Source of the DNA: Saprospira grandis DSM 2844
Lineage (GTDB): Bacteria > Bacteroidota > Bacteroidia > Chitinophagales > Saprospiraceae
Direction of reading: 5' to 3'
NCBI RefSeq assembly: GCF_000275825.1
Contig: NZ_JH719942.1
Span: 2,706,190 to 2,770,189, forward strand
DNA: 64,000 nt
Part shown: positions 1-7,802 of the stretch, piece after piece
Numbering within the stretch: position 1 is the stretch's first letter
Layout: every line of letters begins with the position of its first letter
Made by a program: the position numbers and the translations under genes
The notes under the pieces: model-generated
Databases searched by the model: none
Told to the model about the DNA's origin: nothing
Seen by the model: the letters and a program-made list of their open reading frames with translations, nothing else

Positions 1-1082
1 TTGATTTCTTCTTGAAATTGATAGAAGGTAAATGCATATCCTAACTCTTTTTCTGCTGTTCTAAGTGAGTTATCTACTTTGACCTTAGCTAAACTTTGAG
101 CAAAGCAATCCTCAATAGTATTGAGTTGAATGAGCCCTAGTTGAGCTCCCGATAGCTGTGCAATTAAATCCTCAATTAGTGCTTTAGCCATAGGACTTTG
201 GCTAGCTTTAGCTAAGCTATTTAAGCTGTCTAAAAGCTCTGCCTTTTGCCAAATAAAATCGGCCAGCGACAAAGTACTATCAAATTCTAGTTTAACCTGG
301 GCTAAATATTCCTCTTCTTCTTTTGCTTGTTGTTCCTCTTTGGCCAACTTCTCCTTCAACTCCTCCTCCGTCAAAAAGTCATCTTTGGCCAGGGCTTGGT
401 CCAAAATGGGTTCTAGTTGGTTTGGGGAAAGGACATAAGGAGCAATGCTAGACTCAATAAAGCGGGATTTAGCTCTATACTTCTTAATCTTTTCTACCGT
501 ATCATAACGCTCAAAAATTTGGGCCAATTCTTCTAAAAATATACTGGGCGGCTTGTTGTCTGCCTGCTCTACTAAAGCCTTAATATCTGCCGCAATCAGA
601 CGGCAAACTTTGAGTTTTTTACCTTGAGAAAAGCTGATATACAAATGATTGAGAGCATTTGTTCTTAGCCATTTGTCTTTTTGAATATTGCTTTTTAGAC
701 TTTTTGCTTTATCAGCTAAATCTAGAGCATTCTGGGCAAATTTTACCAAAAAATCAGTTTTGGGAATATCTTCTTCCTTAAGGGCCAAAAATAGCTGCTC
801 CAAATTGGCCTTTTCCATTTTGAGCTGCGGCTTAAAGGCCTTTAGGCCCTCTTTGGTCTTGAGCAAGGCCAGCTTAATTGTAGGGCGATCGGGATCCTCT
901 GCAGGAAGCTCCTGATAAAGCGCATAGAGTTCTTGATATTGGGCCAAGGTTTCTTCATAAAGGGCTGTATCTTCTTGATACTGCTGCTGCTTTGCCAAAA
1001 AAAGTTCTCGCTGCTTCATCTGTAATAGATTTAGATGGCCAAAAAATAAACTGGATAAGAGAAAAATGGCTAATGCTTTCAT
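1..1082 (-). CDS. Partial secreted coiled-coil-like protein, function unknown
   Basis: The reading frame runs on the minus strand from an ATG at 1082 and stays open to the window edge, so at least 360 codons are present and the C-terminus is missing. The N-terminus (MKALAIFLLSSLFFGHLN) looks like a signal peptide, so the product is probably exported to the periplasm or cell surface. The rest is rich in Lys, Glu, Gln, Ala and Leu with long helical, coiled-coil-like stretches (for example around LKEKLAKEEQQAKEEEEYL). No catalytic motif or known domain is recognised. The downstream partner lies outside the window. Confidence is good that this is a gene and nil for its role. Confidence 0.75.
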   Translation of the reverse strand, partial: MKALAIFLLSSLFFGHLNLLQMKQRELFLAKQQQYQEDTALYEETLAQYQELYALYQELPAEDPDRPTIKLALLKTKEGLKAFKPQLKMEKANLEQLFLALKEEDIPKTDFLVKFAQNALDLADKAKSLKSNIQKDKWLRTNALNHLYISFSQGKKLKVCRLIAADIKALVEQADNKPPSIFLEELAQIFERYDTVEKIKKYRAKSRFIESSIAPYVLSPNQLEPILDQALAKDDFLTEEELKEKLAKEEQQAKEEEEYLAQVKLEFDSTLSLADFIWQKAELLDSLNSLAKASQSPMAKALIEDLIAQLSGAQLGLIQLNTIEDCFAQSLAKVKVDNSLRTAEKELGYAFTFYQFQEEI

Positions 1083-1194
1083 CGTTTTGTTTTTGTGTTT
1101 ACTTAAAAGTAGTAACTTTTAATTATAAACGCAAAAAAAATAAATTGCTTTTTTTCCCAGTCGCTGCGCTCCTCTAGAACGCAAGAGTTTGGAG

Positions 1195-1238
1195 CAAAAA
1201 AAAGCAGGAAAAATGAAGTCAATCATTTTTCCTGCTTT
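1195..1238 (-). terminator. Intrinsic terminator behind the biotin carrier gene
   Basis: A perfect 16-bp stem (1201-1216 with 1223-1238) has a 6-nt loop and, read on the minus strand, is followed by a run of T. It lies 22 bases past the stop of the biotin carrier gene and also separates that operon from the partial secreted gene. Confidence 0.85.
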
Positions 1239-1260
1239 TGTATTATTATGGACCTTAGGC

Positions 1261-1743
1261 CTATAGCGGATCAAGTTCAATAAGGACTTGATTTTTCTCT
1301 ACTGCTGCGCCTTTATCTACCTTAATGGCTTTAATAATGGCATCGGCTGGGGCTTTAATCACATTTTCCATTTTCATGGCTTCAAGGATGAGGACCGCCT
1401 CATCTTTTTTCACTTCTTGGCCAACTTCCACCATCAGGTCGAGCAGCAAGCCGGGCATAGGGGCTTTAATATCATTGACCTTAGCGGCTCCTACTTTTTC
1501 AAAGCCGAGGCGTTCGGCCAAAAGATCGAAGCGATCTTTAGCACTGAGGCAGTAGGTATTTTGTCCGATACGGATTTCAAAACTTTTGCTTTGATAATCG
1601 GCAGCGATTACTCTAGCGGTATAAGATCGGTTTTGGTAGAGAATATGGAAAGCCTGATCTTCTAGTTGGACCAGGTCCCAGTTGAAGTCTTTGGGATCCA
1701 ATTCTAGAAAATCTTCTTTAGATTGATGTTTAATTTGGTACAT
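1261..1743 (-). CDS. Biotin/lipoyl-attachment carrier protein of an acyl-CoA carboxylase
   Basis: This 160-residue protein has a C-terminal biotinyl domain (about residues 90-158) with the biotinylation motif EAMKMEN, where the lysine is the attachment site, preceded by the APMPGLL segment typical of carboxylase carrier domains. The N-terminal 80 residues resemble the linker found in propionyl-CoA or methylcrotonyl-CoA carboxylase alpha subunits. It would carry CO2 between a biotin carboxylase and a carboxyltransferase; a carboxyltransferase beta subunit lies at 53.1 kb, but no biotin carboxylase is seen here. It is the last gene of a minus-strand run (bactofilin, AtpZ, small membrane protein, this gene), four bases after its neighbour. 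A role as decarboxylase carrier subunit cannot be excluded. Confidence 0.85.
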   Translation of the reverse strand: MYQIKHQSKEDFLELDPKDFNWDLVQLEDQAFHILYQNRSYTARVIAADYQSKSFEIRIGQNTYCLSAKDRFDLLAERLGFEKVGAAKVNDIKAPMPGLLLDLMVEVGQEVKKDEAVLILEAMKMENVIKAPADAIIKAIKVDKGAAVEKNQVLIELDPL

Positions 1744-1747
1744 AGCA

Positions 1748-2128
1748 CTATGCTTTTCCGAGCTGAGTCAAAAAGTAAATTTCAAAAAGCGTAAAGCAGA
1801 AGTATACCCAAAAGAAGGGCAATACAAAAAGCTGGTCGGCTGGTTTAAAGGTATAAAAATAGGCCAAGACCAGCGAAAGGCTGAGCAGCATTTTGATGCT
1901 AGTTTGCATCATAAAGACTCGGCTAAACTGCAATTGGTCGGGACTTTGGCTAGCCTGACGGGCCCAAAAGAAGCAGAGCCAGCTAAAGAGCACAAAAAAA
2001 AGGTAGCTGGCCCAGGCGAGGCCGCCATAGTTCGCAAAGCGGGGCCAAAACCATTGCAGGCCCAAAAGGCTAGCGGCAACAAAGGCCGAAACGCCTAAAA
2101 GGCTAGAATAAAATTGAGATAATTGCAT
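1748..2128 (-). CDS. Small four-helix membrane protein next to AtpZ (DUF6168-like)
   Basis: This 126-residue protein has about four hydrophobic helices (residues 8-28, 38-56, 75-92 and 100-120) and almost no soluble part. In Flavobacteriia a protein of this size and topology (DUF6168) lies between atpZ and atpB, and that position is what suggests the assignment; the sequence itself has no diagnostic motif. It starts two bases after the AtpZ gene stops, so the two are probably co-translated. The expected next gene, atpB, is absent and a biotin carrier gene follows instead. The likely role is assembly or ion supply for the F1Fo ATP synthase, which is inference. Confidence 0.6.
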   Translation of the reverse strand: MQLSQFYSSLLGVSAFVAASLLGLQWFWPRFANYGGLAWASYLFFVLFSWLCFFWARQASQSPDQLQFSRVFMMQTSIKMLLSLSLVLAYFYTFKPADQLFVLPFFWVYFCFTLFEIYFLTQLGKA

Positions 2129-2130
2129 GA

Positions 2131-2400
2131 TTACTCTTCTTCCTGGTCTTTTGGGGGACTTTCGGCCAAGAGTTGGCGAATAAATAGGTAGAGGGCCAAA
2201 AAAACGGAGCCTAGAGAGCCCAACACCACAAATAGGGGTTTGCTATCGAGGTATTTATCTAGGTATAGGCCAGCAAAGGAGCCTGCAGCAATCACCAAGG
2301 CCATTTGCACGCCCATACCAGAGTACTTCATATAGCCCTCTAGGGCTTTTTTGTTTTTTCTAAAGGCTTGGCCTTTTTTATTTTTTGGATTGTGGCCCAT
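2131..2400 (-). CDS. AtpZ/AtpI-family ATP synthase accessory protein
   Basis: This 89-residue protein has a basic N-terminus and two membrane helices (about residues 31-52 and 57-77) joined by the short GLYLDKYLDSKP segment. This is the layout of AtpZ/AtpI proteins, whose gene normally precedes the Fo genes and which help c-ring assembly or Mg2+ supply. It overlaps the 3' end of the bactofilin gene by 23 bases, so translation is probably coupled. No Fo or F1 subunit gene follows. The family call rests on topology, the GxYLDK region and context. Confidence 0.75.
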   Translation of the reverse strand: MGHNPKNKKGQAFRKNKKALEGYMKYSGMGVQMALVIAAGSFAGLYLDKYLDSKPLFVVLGSLGSVFLALYLFIRQLLAESPPKDQEEE

Positions 2401-2761
2401 GTTGCAAGTTCATTTTGCAGGCTCCATTCATTTGTGCGCCATCTTCTACGGCCAGTTTAGTGGTTTCTAAATCGCCTTGAATTTTGGCCGATTTTCGAAC
2501 ATCCAATAATTGTTGGCAATAGACATTTCCTAAGACTTTGCCTTCAATGATGGCATTTTGGCAATGAATATTGCCTTTGATGACAGAAGTTTGGCCCAAA
2601 ACCACTTTGGCTTTGCAGCGCAGATCGCCCTCTATGCGTCCATCTACACGGATATCAATAACAGATTGCACATTTCCTTTTACGATAGCGTCTCGGACGA
2701 GGCTGTTATGAGAGACGGCGGCTGTTCGGGCAGCACGTTCTTTATTTTTATTGCTAAACAT
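2378..2761 (-). CDS. Bactofilin (polymer-forming cytoskeletal protein)
   Basis: Read from the ATG at 2761 (MFSNKNKE) the product has 127 residues. An upstream in-frame start at 2788 is possible but falls inside the infC terminator, so it was not chosen. Residues 25-115 form the bactofilin fold: short hydrophobic repeats with Gly and Asn turns (VDGRIEGDLRCKAKVVLG, IKGNIHCQNAIIEGKVLGN, KIQGDLETTKL) expected to make a right-handed beta helix that polymerises into filaments. Bactofilins organise cell shape and wall synthesis on the inner face of the membrane. Genes for bactofilin and AtpZ are often adjacent in Bacteroidota, as here. Confidence 0.88.
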   Translation of the reverse strand: MFSNKNKERAARTAAVSHNSLVRDAIVKGNVQSVIDIRVDGRIEGDLRCKAKVVLGQTSVIKGNIHCQNAIIEGKVLGNVYCQQLLDVRKSAKIQGDLETTKLAVEDGAQMNGACKMNLQHGPQSKK

Positions 2762-2786
2762 AAGTGAGTTCGTTAAGAAACAAAGC

Positions 2787-2820
2787 AAAAAAAGGCTGTC
2801 TGTTGAGAGACAGCCTTTTT
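2787..2820 (-). terminator. Intrinsic terminator of infC
   Basis: A 13-bp stem (2789-2801 with 2808-2820) with a 6-nt loop is flanked by A and T runs on both sides. It follows infC on the minus strand and separates it from the bactofilin operon. Confidence 0.85.
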
Positions 2821-2857
2821 AGCTAGCAGATTGCATCAAAGCAACTGGGCTAGCCAA

Positions 2858-3466
2858 CTAGTTTGATTTAGCCGATTTTTTGGGGCTAAGAGTAACATGC
2901 ATACGGCGGTCCTCCATTTTAGGGGGATAATCCGTTACGCTCAATTCTGTTAGTTCTGCAACAAAGCGCTTGAGCAGGGTACGTCCACGGTCCTTAAAGA
3001 CAATAGAACGGCCTTTAAACTGCACATAAGCCTTTACCTTGGCGCCATCTTCTAGAAAGCTCTTGGCATGCTTAAGCTTAAACTCAAAATCGTGATCATC
3101 GGTATTGGGGCCAAAGCGAATTTCCTTAATGACCACCTTCACCTGTTTGGCTTTGAGTTCTTTTTCGCGTTTTTTGCGTTCGTAGAGGAATTTTTTCAGG
3201 TCGATAATTTTGCAAACAGGGGGTTTACCCTTGGGCGAAATTTCTACGAGGTCCAATTCCAATTTATTGGCCCAAGAGGCAGCAATTCGCGTTTTAATAA
3301 CGGTACCACTTTCTACCTCTTTGCCAGCTATTTTACTGATTTCATCAAAGTTATCACCTACCAAGCGAATTTCTGGTACGCGAATATTATCATTGGTTCT
3401 GTACTCAGATCCAGGTGTCTCTCTCCGACTATATCTTCCTCGGTTTCTGTTAATTCTTCTAGCCAA
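2858..3466 (-). CDS. infC: Translation initiation factor IF-3
   Basis: IF-3 binds the 30S subunit, checks the start codon and initiator tRNA, and prevents early joining of 50S. The N-domain ([20 protein letters not shown]), the linker rich in Lys and Glu (about residues 80-105) and the C-domain ([20 protein letters not shown], about 112-131; ERRMHVTL-like end) are all recognisable, and the length of about 200 is usual. No ATG begins the frame. The choices are TTG at 3466 (used here) or the ATT codons just upstream (3475, 3478) or downstream (3454). Rare starts are a known autoregulatory trait of infC. A terminator follows directly. Confidence 0.95.
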   Translation of the reverse strand: MARRINRNRGRYSRRETPGSEYRTNDNIRVPEIRLVGDNFDEISKIAGKEVESGTVIKTRIAASWANKLELDLVEISPKGKPPVCKIIDLKKFLYERKKREKELKAKQVKVVIKEIRFGPNTDDHDFEFKLKHAKSFLEDGAKVKAYVQFKGRSIVFKDRGRTLLKRFVAELTELSVTDYPPKMEDRRMHVTLSPKKSAKSN

Positions 3467-3672
3467 ACAACTAATAATTTAATGAAAAAAATGAATAGAG
3501 AATTTTTTCTCTTTGGGAGAAATTTCTCGGCTTGATGCTTCAAAAGTACTAAAAAAAATTGGCTCTCTTTGTTCCTTTTCAGCGTTTTTTGCATCTTCTA
3601 AAAAGAAGAGCTATATATTATAGTTAATTTTGCTTGTTTTTCCTAACTTTTGGGCCCTTTTTATCCATCTAG

Positions 3673-3823
3673 AGGTGAGCGAAGCGAGCCGGCTGAGGGA
3701 TGGGCAGCAGGGCGGCAAAGCCGCAGACCCAGCAAAATGAGCGCAGCGAAATTTTGCGCAGGGCCGAGCGAATAGCGAGCTGCGAAACAGCCCGACCCGA
3801 GCCGATAGGCGAGGGGCAGCCCC
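3673..3823 (-). repeat. GC-rich modular hairpin element, copy 1
   Basis: The gap between infC and the next plus-strand gene (3467-3845) holds this copy of the dispersed family, in reverse orientation. It has the CTGAGGGATGG end at 3691-3701, the GGGCCGAGCGAATAGCGAGC variant of the core and the GGGGCAGCCCC end at 3813-3823 followed by A. The rest of the gap is AT-rich leader of infC, in which I see no clear promoter. Confidence 0.85.
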
Positions 3824-3845
3824 AAAAACATAAAACTAAAACTAA

Positions 3846-4658
3846 ATGAAAAATCCTCCTGTTTATTCCCCTGAAGAGTTGGCTAAGGTCTTACTCTTAG
3901 AAGAGTATAGTTTGCCCTATGATTATAAAGATGGGCAATTAGTATTGCCTGCGGATACCGCTAAAAGTTTGTCTTTTTTGCTACAAAAGGAGCAAGAAGA
4001 AGGGCAGCGTTATGAGATTTTTGCAGAATTTGATTATCGGCAGATGTTTGATGATCTCTGTGCATTTTTGGATGATCAAAAGATTCCCTATAAAATTTGG
4101 GAAAAGCAGCAAGATCCTGGAGAGGATTATGCTCGGGCGCCAGCCTTGAAAGAGAGTGTTTTTTATGTCTATTTGCGTTTGCTTGATTTTGAGCGCACGC
4201 AGGCACTTTTGCGAGAGCAGGCCAAGACGCAAAGCATTTATAAGCAGGCCGATTATCATTTGCGGAAATATGGCGATGAGGAGCTGATGAAAATTTTGGA
4301 GCAGCCTGAAGATTGGCAGGCGTTGGATGTGGTGGCTGCTCGTTATTTGCTCAATGAGCGGGGCCATGAGATTACGGAAGAGGAGGTAGAGCTGATGCGG
4401 CAACATCGGATGATTCAGTTGCGGCAGCCCAGAGCGTTGACCTCCAAAGAGCGCCGAGATGGTTATTTGACGGCTATTCTTTTGGGGCCATTGGGCTTTT
4501 TTTGGGGCTACCATTATTATTCTGATCAGCGATTATTACCCAATGGGCGAAAAGTTCTTAATTTTGCGCCCCAAGCTAGGTCTGAGGGGATCCGAATGAT
4601 GATGATTTCACTGAGTTGGAGCCTTTTGGCGGGCCTTATTTTATATTATATGTTATAA
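3846..4658 (+). CDS. Membrane-anchored protein of unknown function
   Basis: This 270-residue protein has a charged, helical cytosolic-type part (1-205) and two C-terminal hydrophobic segments (about 208-227 and 250-269). There is no signal peptide. Two stretches (around residues 50-90 and 100-128, each with a hydrophobic strand followed by an ALL or DDL helix) faintly recall DUF2007-type signal-transducing repeats, but that is weak. It is the first gene of a plus-strand run with trmB and an O-antigen ligase-like gene, eight bases ahead of trmB. The start ATG is close behind repeat copy 1. No function is claimed. Confidence 0.75.
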   Translation: MKNPPVYSPEELAKVLLLEEYSLPYDYKDGQLVLPADTAKSLSFLLQKEQEEGQRYEIFAEFDYRQMFDDLCAFLDDQKIPYKIWEKQQDPGEDYARAPALKESVFYVYLRLLDFERTQALLREQAKTQSIYKQADYHLRKYGDEELMKILEQPEDWQALDVVAARYLLNERGHEITEEEVELMRQHRMIQLRQPRALTSKERRDGYLTAILLGPLGFFWGYHYYSDQRLLPNGRKVLNFAPQARSEGIRMMMISLSWSLLAGLILYYML

Positions 4659-4665
4659 GTTTTTG

Positions 4666-5346
4666 ATGGGACGGAATAAGAAATTACAGAAATTTGCAGA
4701 GCTACACGAGCTGCCCAATGTTTATTTAAACTTTGGCGTTAATTCGCCAATTATTGAATTGCCCAATGGCCAAAAGCAGGATATGCGCGGCCAATGGAAA
4801 GCGCAATTGGGCCAAGATAAACCTTTGGTGCTCGAGCTAGCCTGCGGAAAAGGAGAGTATAGTCTAGGCCTTGGCCAAATGTATCCCGATAGCAACTTTA
4901 TGGGGCTGGACCTCAAGGGAAACCGCATTTGGACCGGCGCCAAAAAAGCCTTGGAACAAGGCCTAGGTAATGTCTTTTTTCTCCGTGCCCAAATTGATTT
5001 TATCGAGTCCTTTTTTGCATCTGAAGAGGTAGACGAAATCTGGATTACCTTTGCCGACCCCCAAGCCAAAAAGCCTAGAAAGCGCCTGACATCGCCCCTC
5101 TTTTTGTCGCGCTACCGAAATATTTTAAAGAAAGGCGGCAAAATCCATCTTAAAACCGATTCGCCTCTGCTTTATGAGTTTACCCTAGAGCAAATTGAGG
5201 CGCAAGGCCTTCCCCTAGAGTTTGCCCATGATGATATTTATAGCTTGGCCGAACAAGATCCAAATTGGGGAATTACTACCTATTACGAGCAATTGCACCG
5301 AGGCAAAGGCGCTACGATTAAGTACGCTCGTTTTAGGTTGGATTAA
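4666..5346 (+). CDS. trmB: tRNA (guanine-N7-)-methyltransferase
   Basis: TrmB methylates N7 of G46 in the variable loop of several tRNAs using S-adenosylmethionine. The SAM-binding motif I is VLELACGKGEYSL (about residues 57-69), followed by the acidic FMGLDLKG motif, and the family signature appears as FADPQAKKPRKRL (about 127-139), matching the usual FPDPWPKKRH block with a relaxed centre. Length (226) is normal. The ATG at 4666 is preferred to the TTG one codon upstream. It sits eight bases behind the unknown membrane protein gene and ten bases before the next gene, so the three are probably one transcript. Confidence 0.93.
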   Translation: MGRNKKLQKFAELHELPNVYLNFGVNSPIIELPNGQKQDMRGQWKAQLGQDKPLVLELACGKGEYSLGLGQMYPDSNFMGLDLKGNRIWTGAKKALEQGLGNVFFLRAQIDFIESFFASEEVDEIWITFADPQAKKPRKRLTSPLFLSRYRNILKKGGKIHLKTDSPLLYEFTLEQIEAQGLPLEFAHDDIYSLAEQDPNWGITTYYEQLHRGKGATIKYARFRLD

Positions 5347-5356
5347 ATAAGATATA

Positions 5357-6556
5357 ATGCGATTTCGTTCTTTCTTTTCTATTGTCCAAAAGGGCTTGCC
5401 TTTTTTGGCCTGCCTGCTTATGTTTATTGGCCTGATTGCCTCTAAAGCACTAATCGCTATTTCCTCGGCTGCTTTTGGACTAGCAGCATTGCCTTATCTC
5501 TTTAATAAAGAAAACTGGAAACAGCTTCGGCAACGCTGGCTGTTGTTCTCGCCTAGCCTACTCTTTTTATTGCTAGCTGCTACAGCAACTTATTCTACAA
5601 ATTGGGAAGAACTCGGGATTCGCCTAAGGGTGATGCTCCCCCTCCTTAGTCTGCCGATTTGTTTTGCTTTTTTGCCAACTCTACCCCAAAAACAATGGCG
5701 ATGGCTACTGGGCGTTTTTGTGCTCCTAATTAGCTTAGCTAGCTTAGGGGTTTTGTTTAATTACATGATCCACTTTGAAAGTATACAATATGCTTTGCAA
5801 AGAAGTAAAGGCATGCCCAACCCCGCCCATGATCATGTGCGCTTTAGTTTGCTCATTTGCTGGGGCTGTTTTCTTTCTGGACAACTATTTATCTGGAAAC
5901 ATGGCCGCTGGCCAGCCCTTTGGGCTATTCTTAGCCTTTTTCTTCTCCTTAGCTTACATATTATGGGCGTCCGCTCAGGGCTCTTGGCTTTTTACCTTTG
6001 CTTTTGTATCTACCTAAGCTATCAAGCTATCCAAAAAAAAAGGTACTTACAAATGCTCATTGGCTATGGTTGCCTAATTTTACTTCCCTTTATCGCCTAT
6101 AAAACGCTACCCTCTTTTAGAAAAAAGGTTCACCTTAGCCAAGAAAATATTCGCCTCTACCAGCTAGGCGTTATCGAAAACTACTCGGATACACAACGAA
6201 TGCTTTCTCTAGCTATTGGTCTAGAAGTTTGGGGCAATCAACCCCTATTAGGAGTGGGCCTAGGCGACCTAAAAGACCAACAAGAAAAAATCTATAAACA
6301 ACGATATCCTAAACAACGTCCGATGTATCCACATAGCCAGTATATTACCATCTTGGCTGCAAGCGGAATCTTAGGGCTAAGCTGCTTTATTTTGTTCTTT
6401 GCAGGCCCCTTTTTCTCCAATAGCCCAGCCCTTTTTCGCTTTTTTATTGGCCTGATTGCCATCTCCTTCCTCACAGAAAATACACTCTTTCCCACCATCG
6501 GAGCTAACTTATATGCCTTTTTTTATTGCTATTTGTTAGCAGAAACTAAAGACTAG
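5357..6556 (+). CDS. O-antigen ligase/polymerase-like membrane protein
   Basis: This 399-residue protein consists of about ten to twelve membrane helices with one larger loop (about residues 250-325) before the final helices. The loop ends in the segment YPHSQYITILAASGILGL (about 323-340), which is the conserved His-containing signature of the O-antigen ligase/Wzy-type PF04932 family. Such enzymes join or polymerise lipid-linked glycans at the periplasmic face. No other surface polysaccharide gene is nearby, so the substrate is unknown. It follows trmB by ten bases. Its stop is five bases before a GC-rich element that fills the gap to a convergent gene. Confidence 0.82.
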   Translation: MRFRSFFSIVQKGLPFLACLLMFIGLIASKALIAISSAAFGLAALPYLFNKENWKQLRQRWLLFSPSLLFLLLAATATYSTNWEELGIRLRVMLPLLSLPICFAFLPTLPQKQWRWLLGVFVLLISLASLGVLFNYMIHFESIQYALQRSKGMPNPAHDHVRFSLLICWGCFLSGQLFIWKHGRWPALWAILSLFLLLSLHIMGVRSGLLAFYLCFCIYLSYQAIQKKRYLQMLIGYGCLILLPFIAYKTLPSFRKKVHLSQENIRLYQLGVIENYSDTQRMLSLAIGLEVWGNQPLLGVGLGDLKDQQEKIYKQRYPKQRPMYPHSQYITILAASGILGLSCFILFFAGPFFSNSPALFRFFIGLIAISFLTENTLFPTIGANLYAFFYCYLLAETKD

Positions 6557-6561
6557 GTTCT

Positions 6562-6722
6562 GGGGCTGCCCTTCACTTCGTTCAGGTCGGGCTGTGTCAG
6601 GGCTCGCAGGTCTGCTCGGCCCTGCAGCGCTAAAGCGCTTTGGTCTGGCCCTGCGGGCCCCCCTTATCCATCCCTCAGCCGCGGGCCTACGGCCCTTTGC
6701 AGGCGGCTTCGCCGCCTGCCCA
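6562..6722 (+). repeat. GC-rich modular hairpin element, copy 2
   Basis: Forward copy occupying the whole gap between two convergent genes. It starts GGGGCTGCCC, carries the core CTCGCAGGTCTGCTCGG, a variable hairpin AGCGCTAAAGCGCT, then GGTCTGGCCCTGCGGGCC, the CATCCCTCAGCC block and a final GGCGGCTTCGCCGCC hairpin. It could act as a bidirectional terminator for the two genes. Confidence 0.9.
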
Positions 6723-6725
6723 AGC

Positions 6726-7667
6726 CTATAAAGAAGGGGCCAAACTCGCAAAACCCGATTGTGCCACAATTTTTTGCCCCGCTTCTGATTGACAAAAGGC
6801 CATAAAGTCTAACCAAAATGGATCTTTAAGGGCCAAGGTATCTAAATATAAGTAGAGGGGCCGCCTAAAAAGATACTGCAGATCTTGCAAATTGGCCTTT
6901 CGTCCCGCTACCGCTACTGTAGAAACACTTAGGCCCGCAGGCAACTCATAGGGCGCAAAGGCCAAGCCGTTGGGGTCGTTGGCCAAGTCCTGCAAAAGGT
7001 AATCAAAGTTCTCTTGCTGCTTATGGACCGCCCCCAACTCTCCCAATATCCGCTGCACAAAATGAAAGGAACCCGATTGCTCATTGCGCAAATAAAGCCG
7101 TATCGGACCAGAAAACCGCGGGTCTATTTCTGCCCAATCTCGAACCTCCCCCCGAAATATTTTGCCTAACTGCAACTTAGTCAGTTGCTTGATCTCTGCC
7201 TTTTCTTTATGGACCAAAACCCGCAAGGCATCATAGGCCAAAAGTAACCGCTGCTCCTCCTTTAAGGCCGGAAGCTGGGCCAACAAACTGTCCTCAATTT
7301 CCTTAGATGCCATAGCCATTTGCGCCTGACCCGCCGCTAAGGCCATAAAACCCGCCTGAGAACCCTTGGGCAACAACTCTAAACGCAGCTTCTTCCCATC
7401 TTGCTCCCAACGGTAAAGATAGGCCCCAGATAATTTTGACTTCTCTAAAGCCTGAACGCCTTTCTGGCGCAAATAAGCCTCTAATAAGGCTGGCATTAAA
7501 ACCGCCCCCAAGGTTTTTGAACCCGTAATTTTATATAACTTAAGCCCTGATGGCTGGGGGCTATTGCCGCCTTGCTCTATTAGAGAACTAGCCCCCTCAG
7601 GCCGACAAGCCCAAAGGCTAAATAGAATCAAAGCATAAAAAAAATGCTTAACTTGGAATACAGGCAT
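6726..7667 (-). CDS. PstS-like substrate-binding lipoprotein
   Basis: This 313-residue protein begins with a lipoprotein signal (lipobox SLWAC, acylated Cys21). The mature part follows the PBP-like (PstS) layout: ITGSKTLGAVLMPALLEAY near the start, MAMASKEIEDS (about residues 117-127), the segment LVHKEKAEIKQLTKLQLGKI ahead of FRGEVRDW (about 152-178), and LYLRNEQSGSFHFVQ (about 191-205). In the family these build the phosphate pocket. No pst permease or ATPase gene is adjacent, so it may serve as a stand-alone binding or signalling protein. It is transcribed towards the O-antigen ligase-like gene with repeat copy 2 between them. Confidence 0.82.
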   Translation of the reverse strand: MPVFQVKHFFYALILFSLWACRPEGASSLIEQGGNSPQPSGLKLYKITGSKTLGAVLMPALLEAYLRQKGVQALEKSKLSGAYLYRWEQDGKKLRLELLPKGSQAGFMALAAGQAQMAMASKEIEDSLLAQLPALKEEQRLLLAYDALRVLVHKEKAEIKQLTKLQLGKIFRGEVRDWAEIDPRFSGPIRLYLRNEQSGSFHFVQRILGELGAVHKQQENFDYLLQDLANDPNGLAFAPYELPAGLSVSTVAVAGRKANLQDLQYLFRRPLYLYLDTLALKDPFWLDFMAFCQSEAGQKIVAQSGFASLAPSL

Positions 7668-7802
7668 GGAAAATAAGATTTTTCAGTCTTGGAATTTTAT
7701 TTTTGGGGGCAGTTTACGGGGATCTAGGCCAAAAATAGCCGCTCTAGCGCTTTTTCCCCCTTTTCCTATATTGCCAAATTGTTAACAACTCTAGATATTC
7801 AG

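Noticed and set aside
688-1177. Plus-strand ORFs opposite the first gene
   Set aside because: The minus-strand frame has a signal peptide and continues without stops for 360 codons; the plus-strand frames are shadows.
2378-2788. Longer bactofilin start at 2788
   Set aside because: It would place the first nine codons inside the infC terminator stem. The ATG at 2761 gives the usual bactofilin N-terminus.
3358-3594. Minus-strand ORF overlapping the start of infC
   Set aside because: It is in another frame than the well-conserved IF-3 sequence and has no recognisable domain.
6536-6769. Arg/Pro/Ala-rich ORFs inside the GC-rich elements (also near 12.0, 24.5, 29.0-29.4, 40.5, 47.1, 49.2, 51.9, 52.7 and 57.8 kb)
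   Set aside because: They lie on both strands of the repeat family, are shaped by its palindromes and have no own start context. They are artefacts of high GC content.
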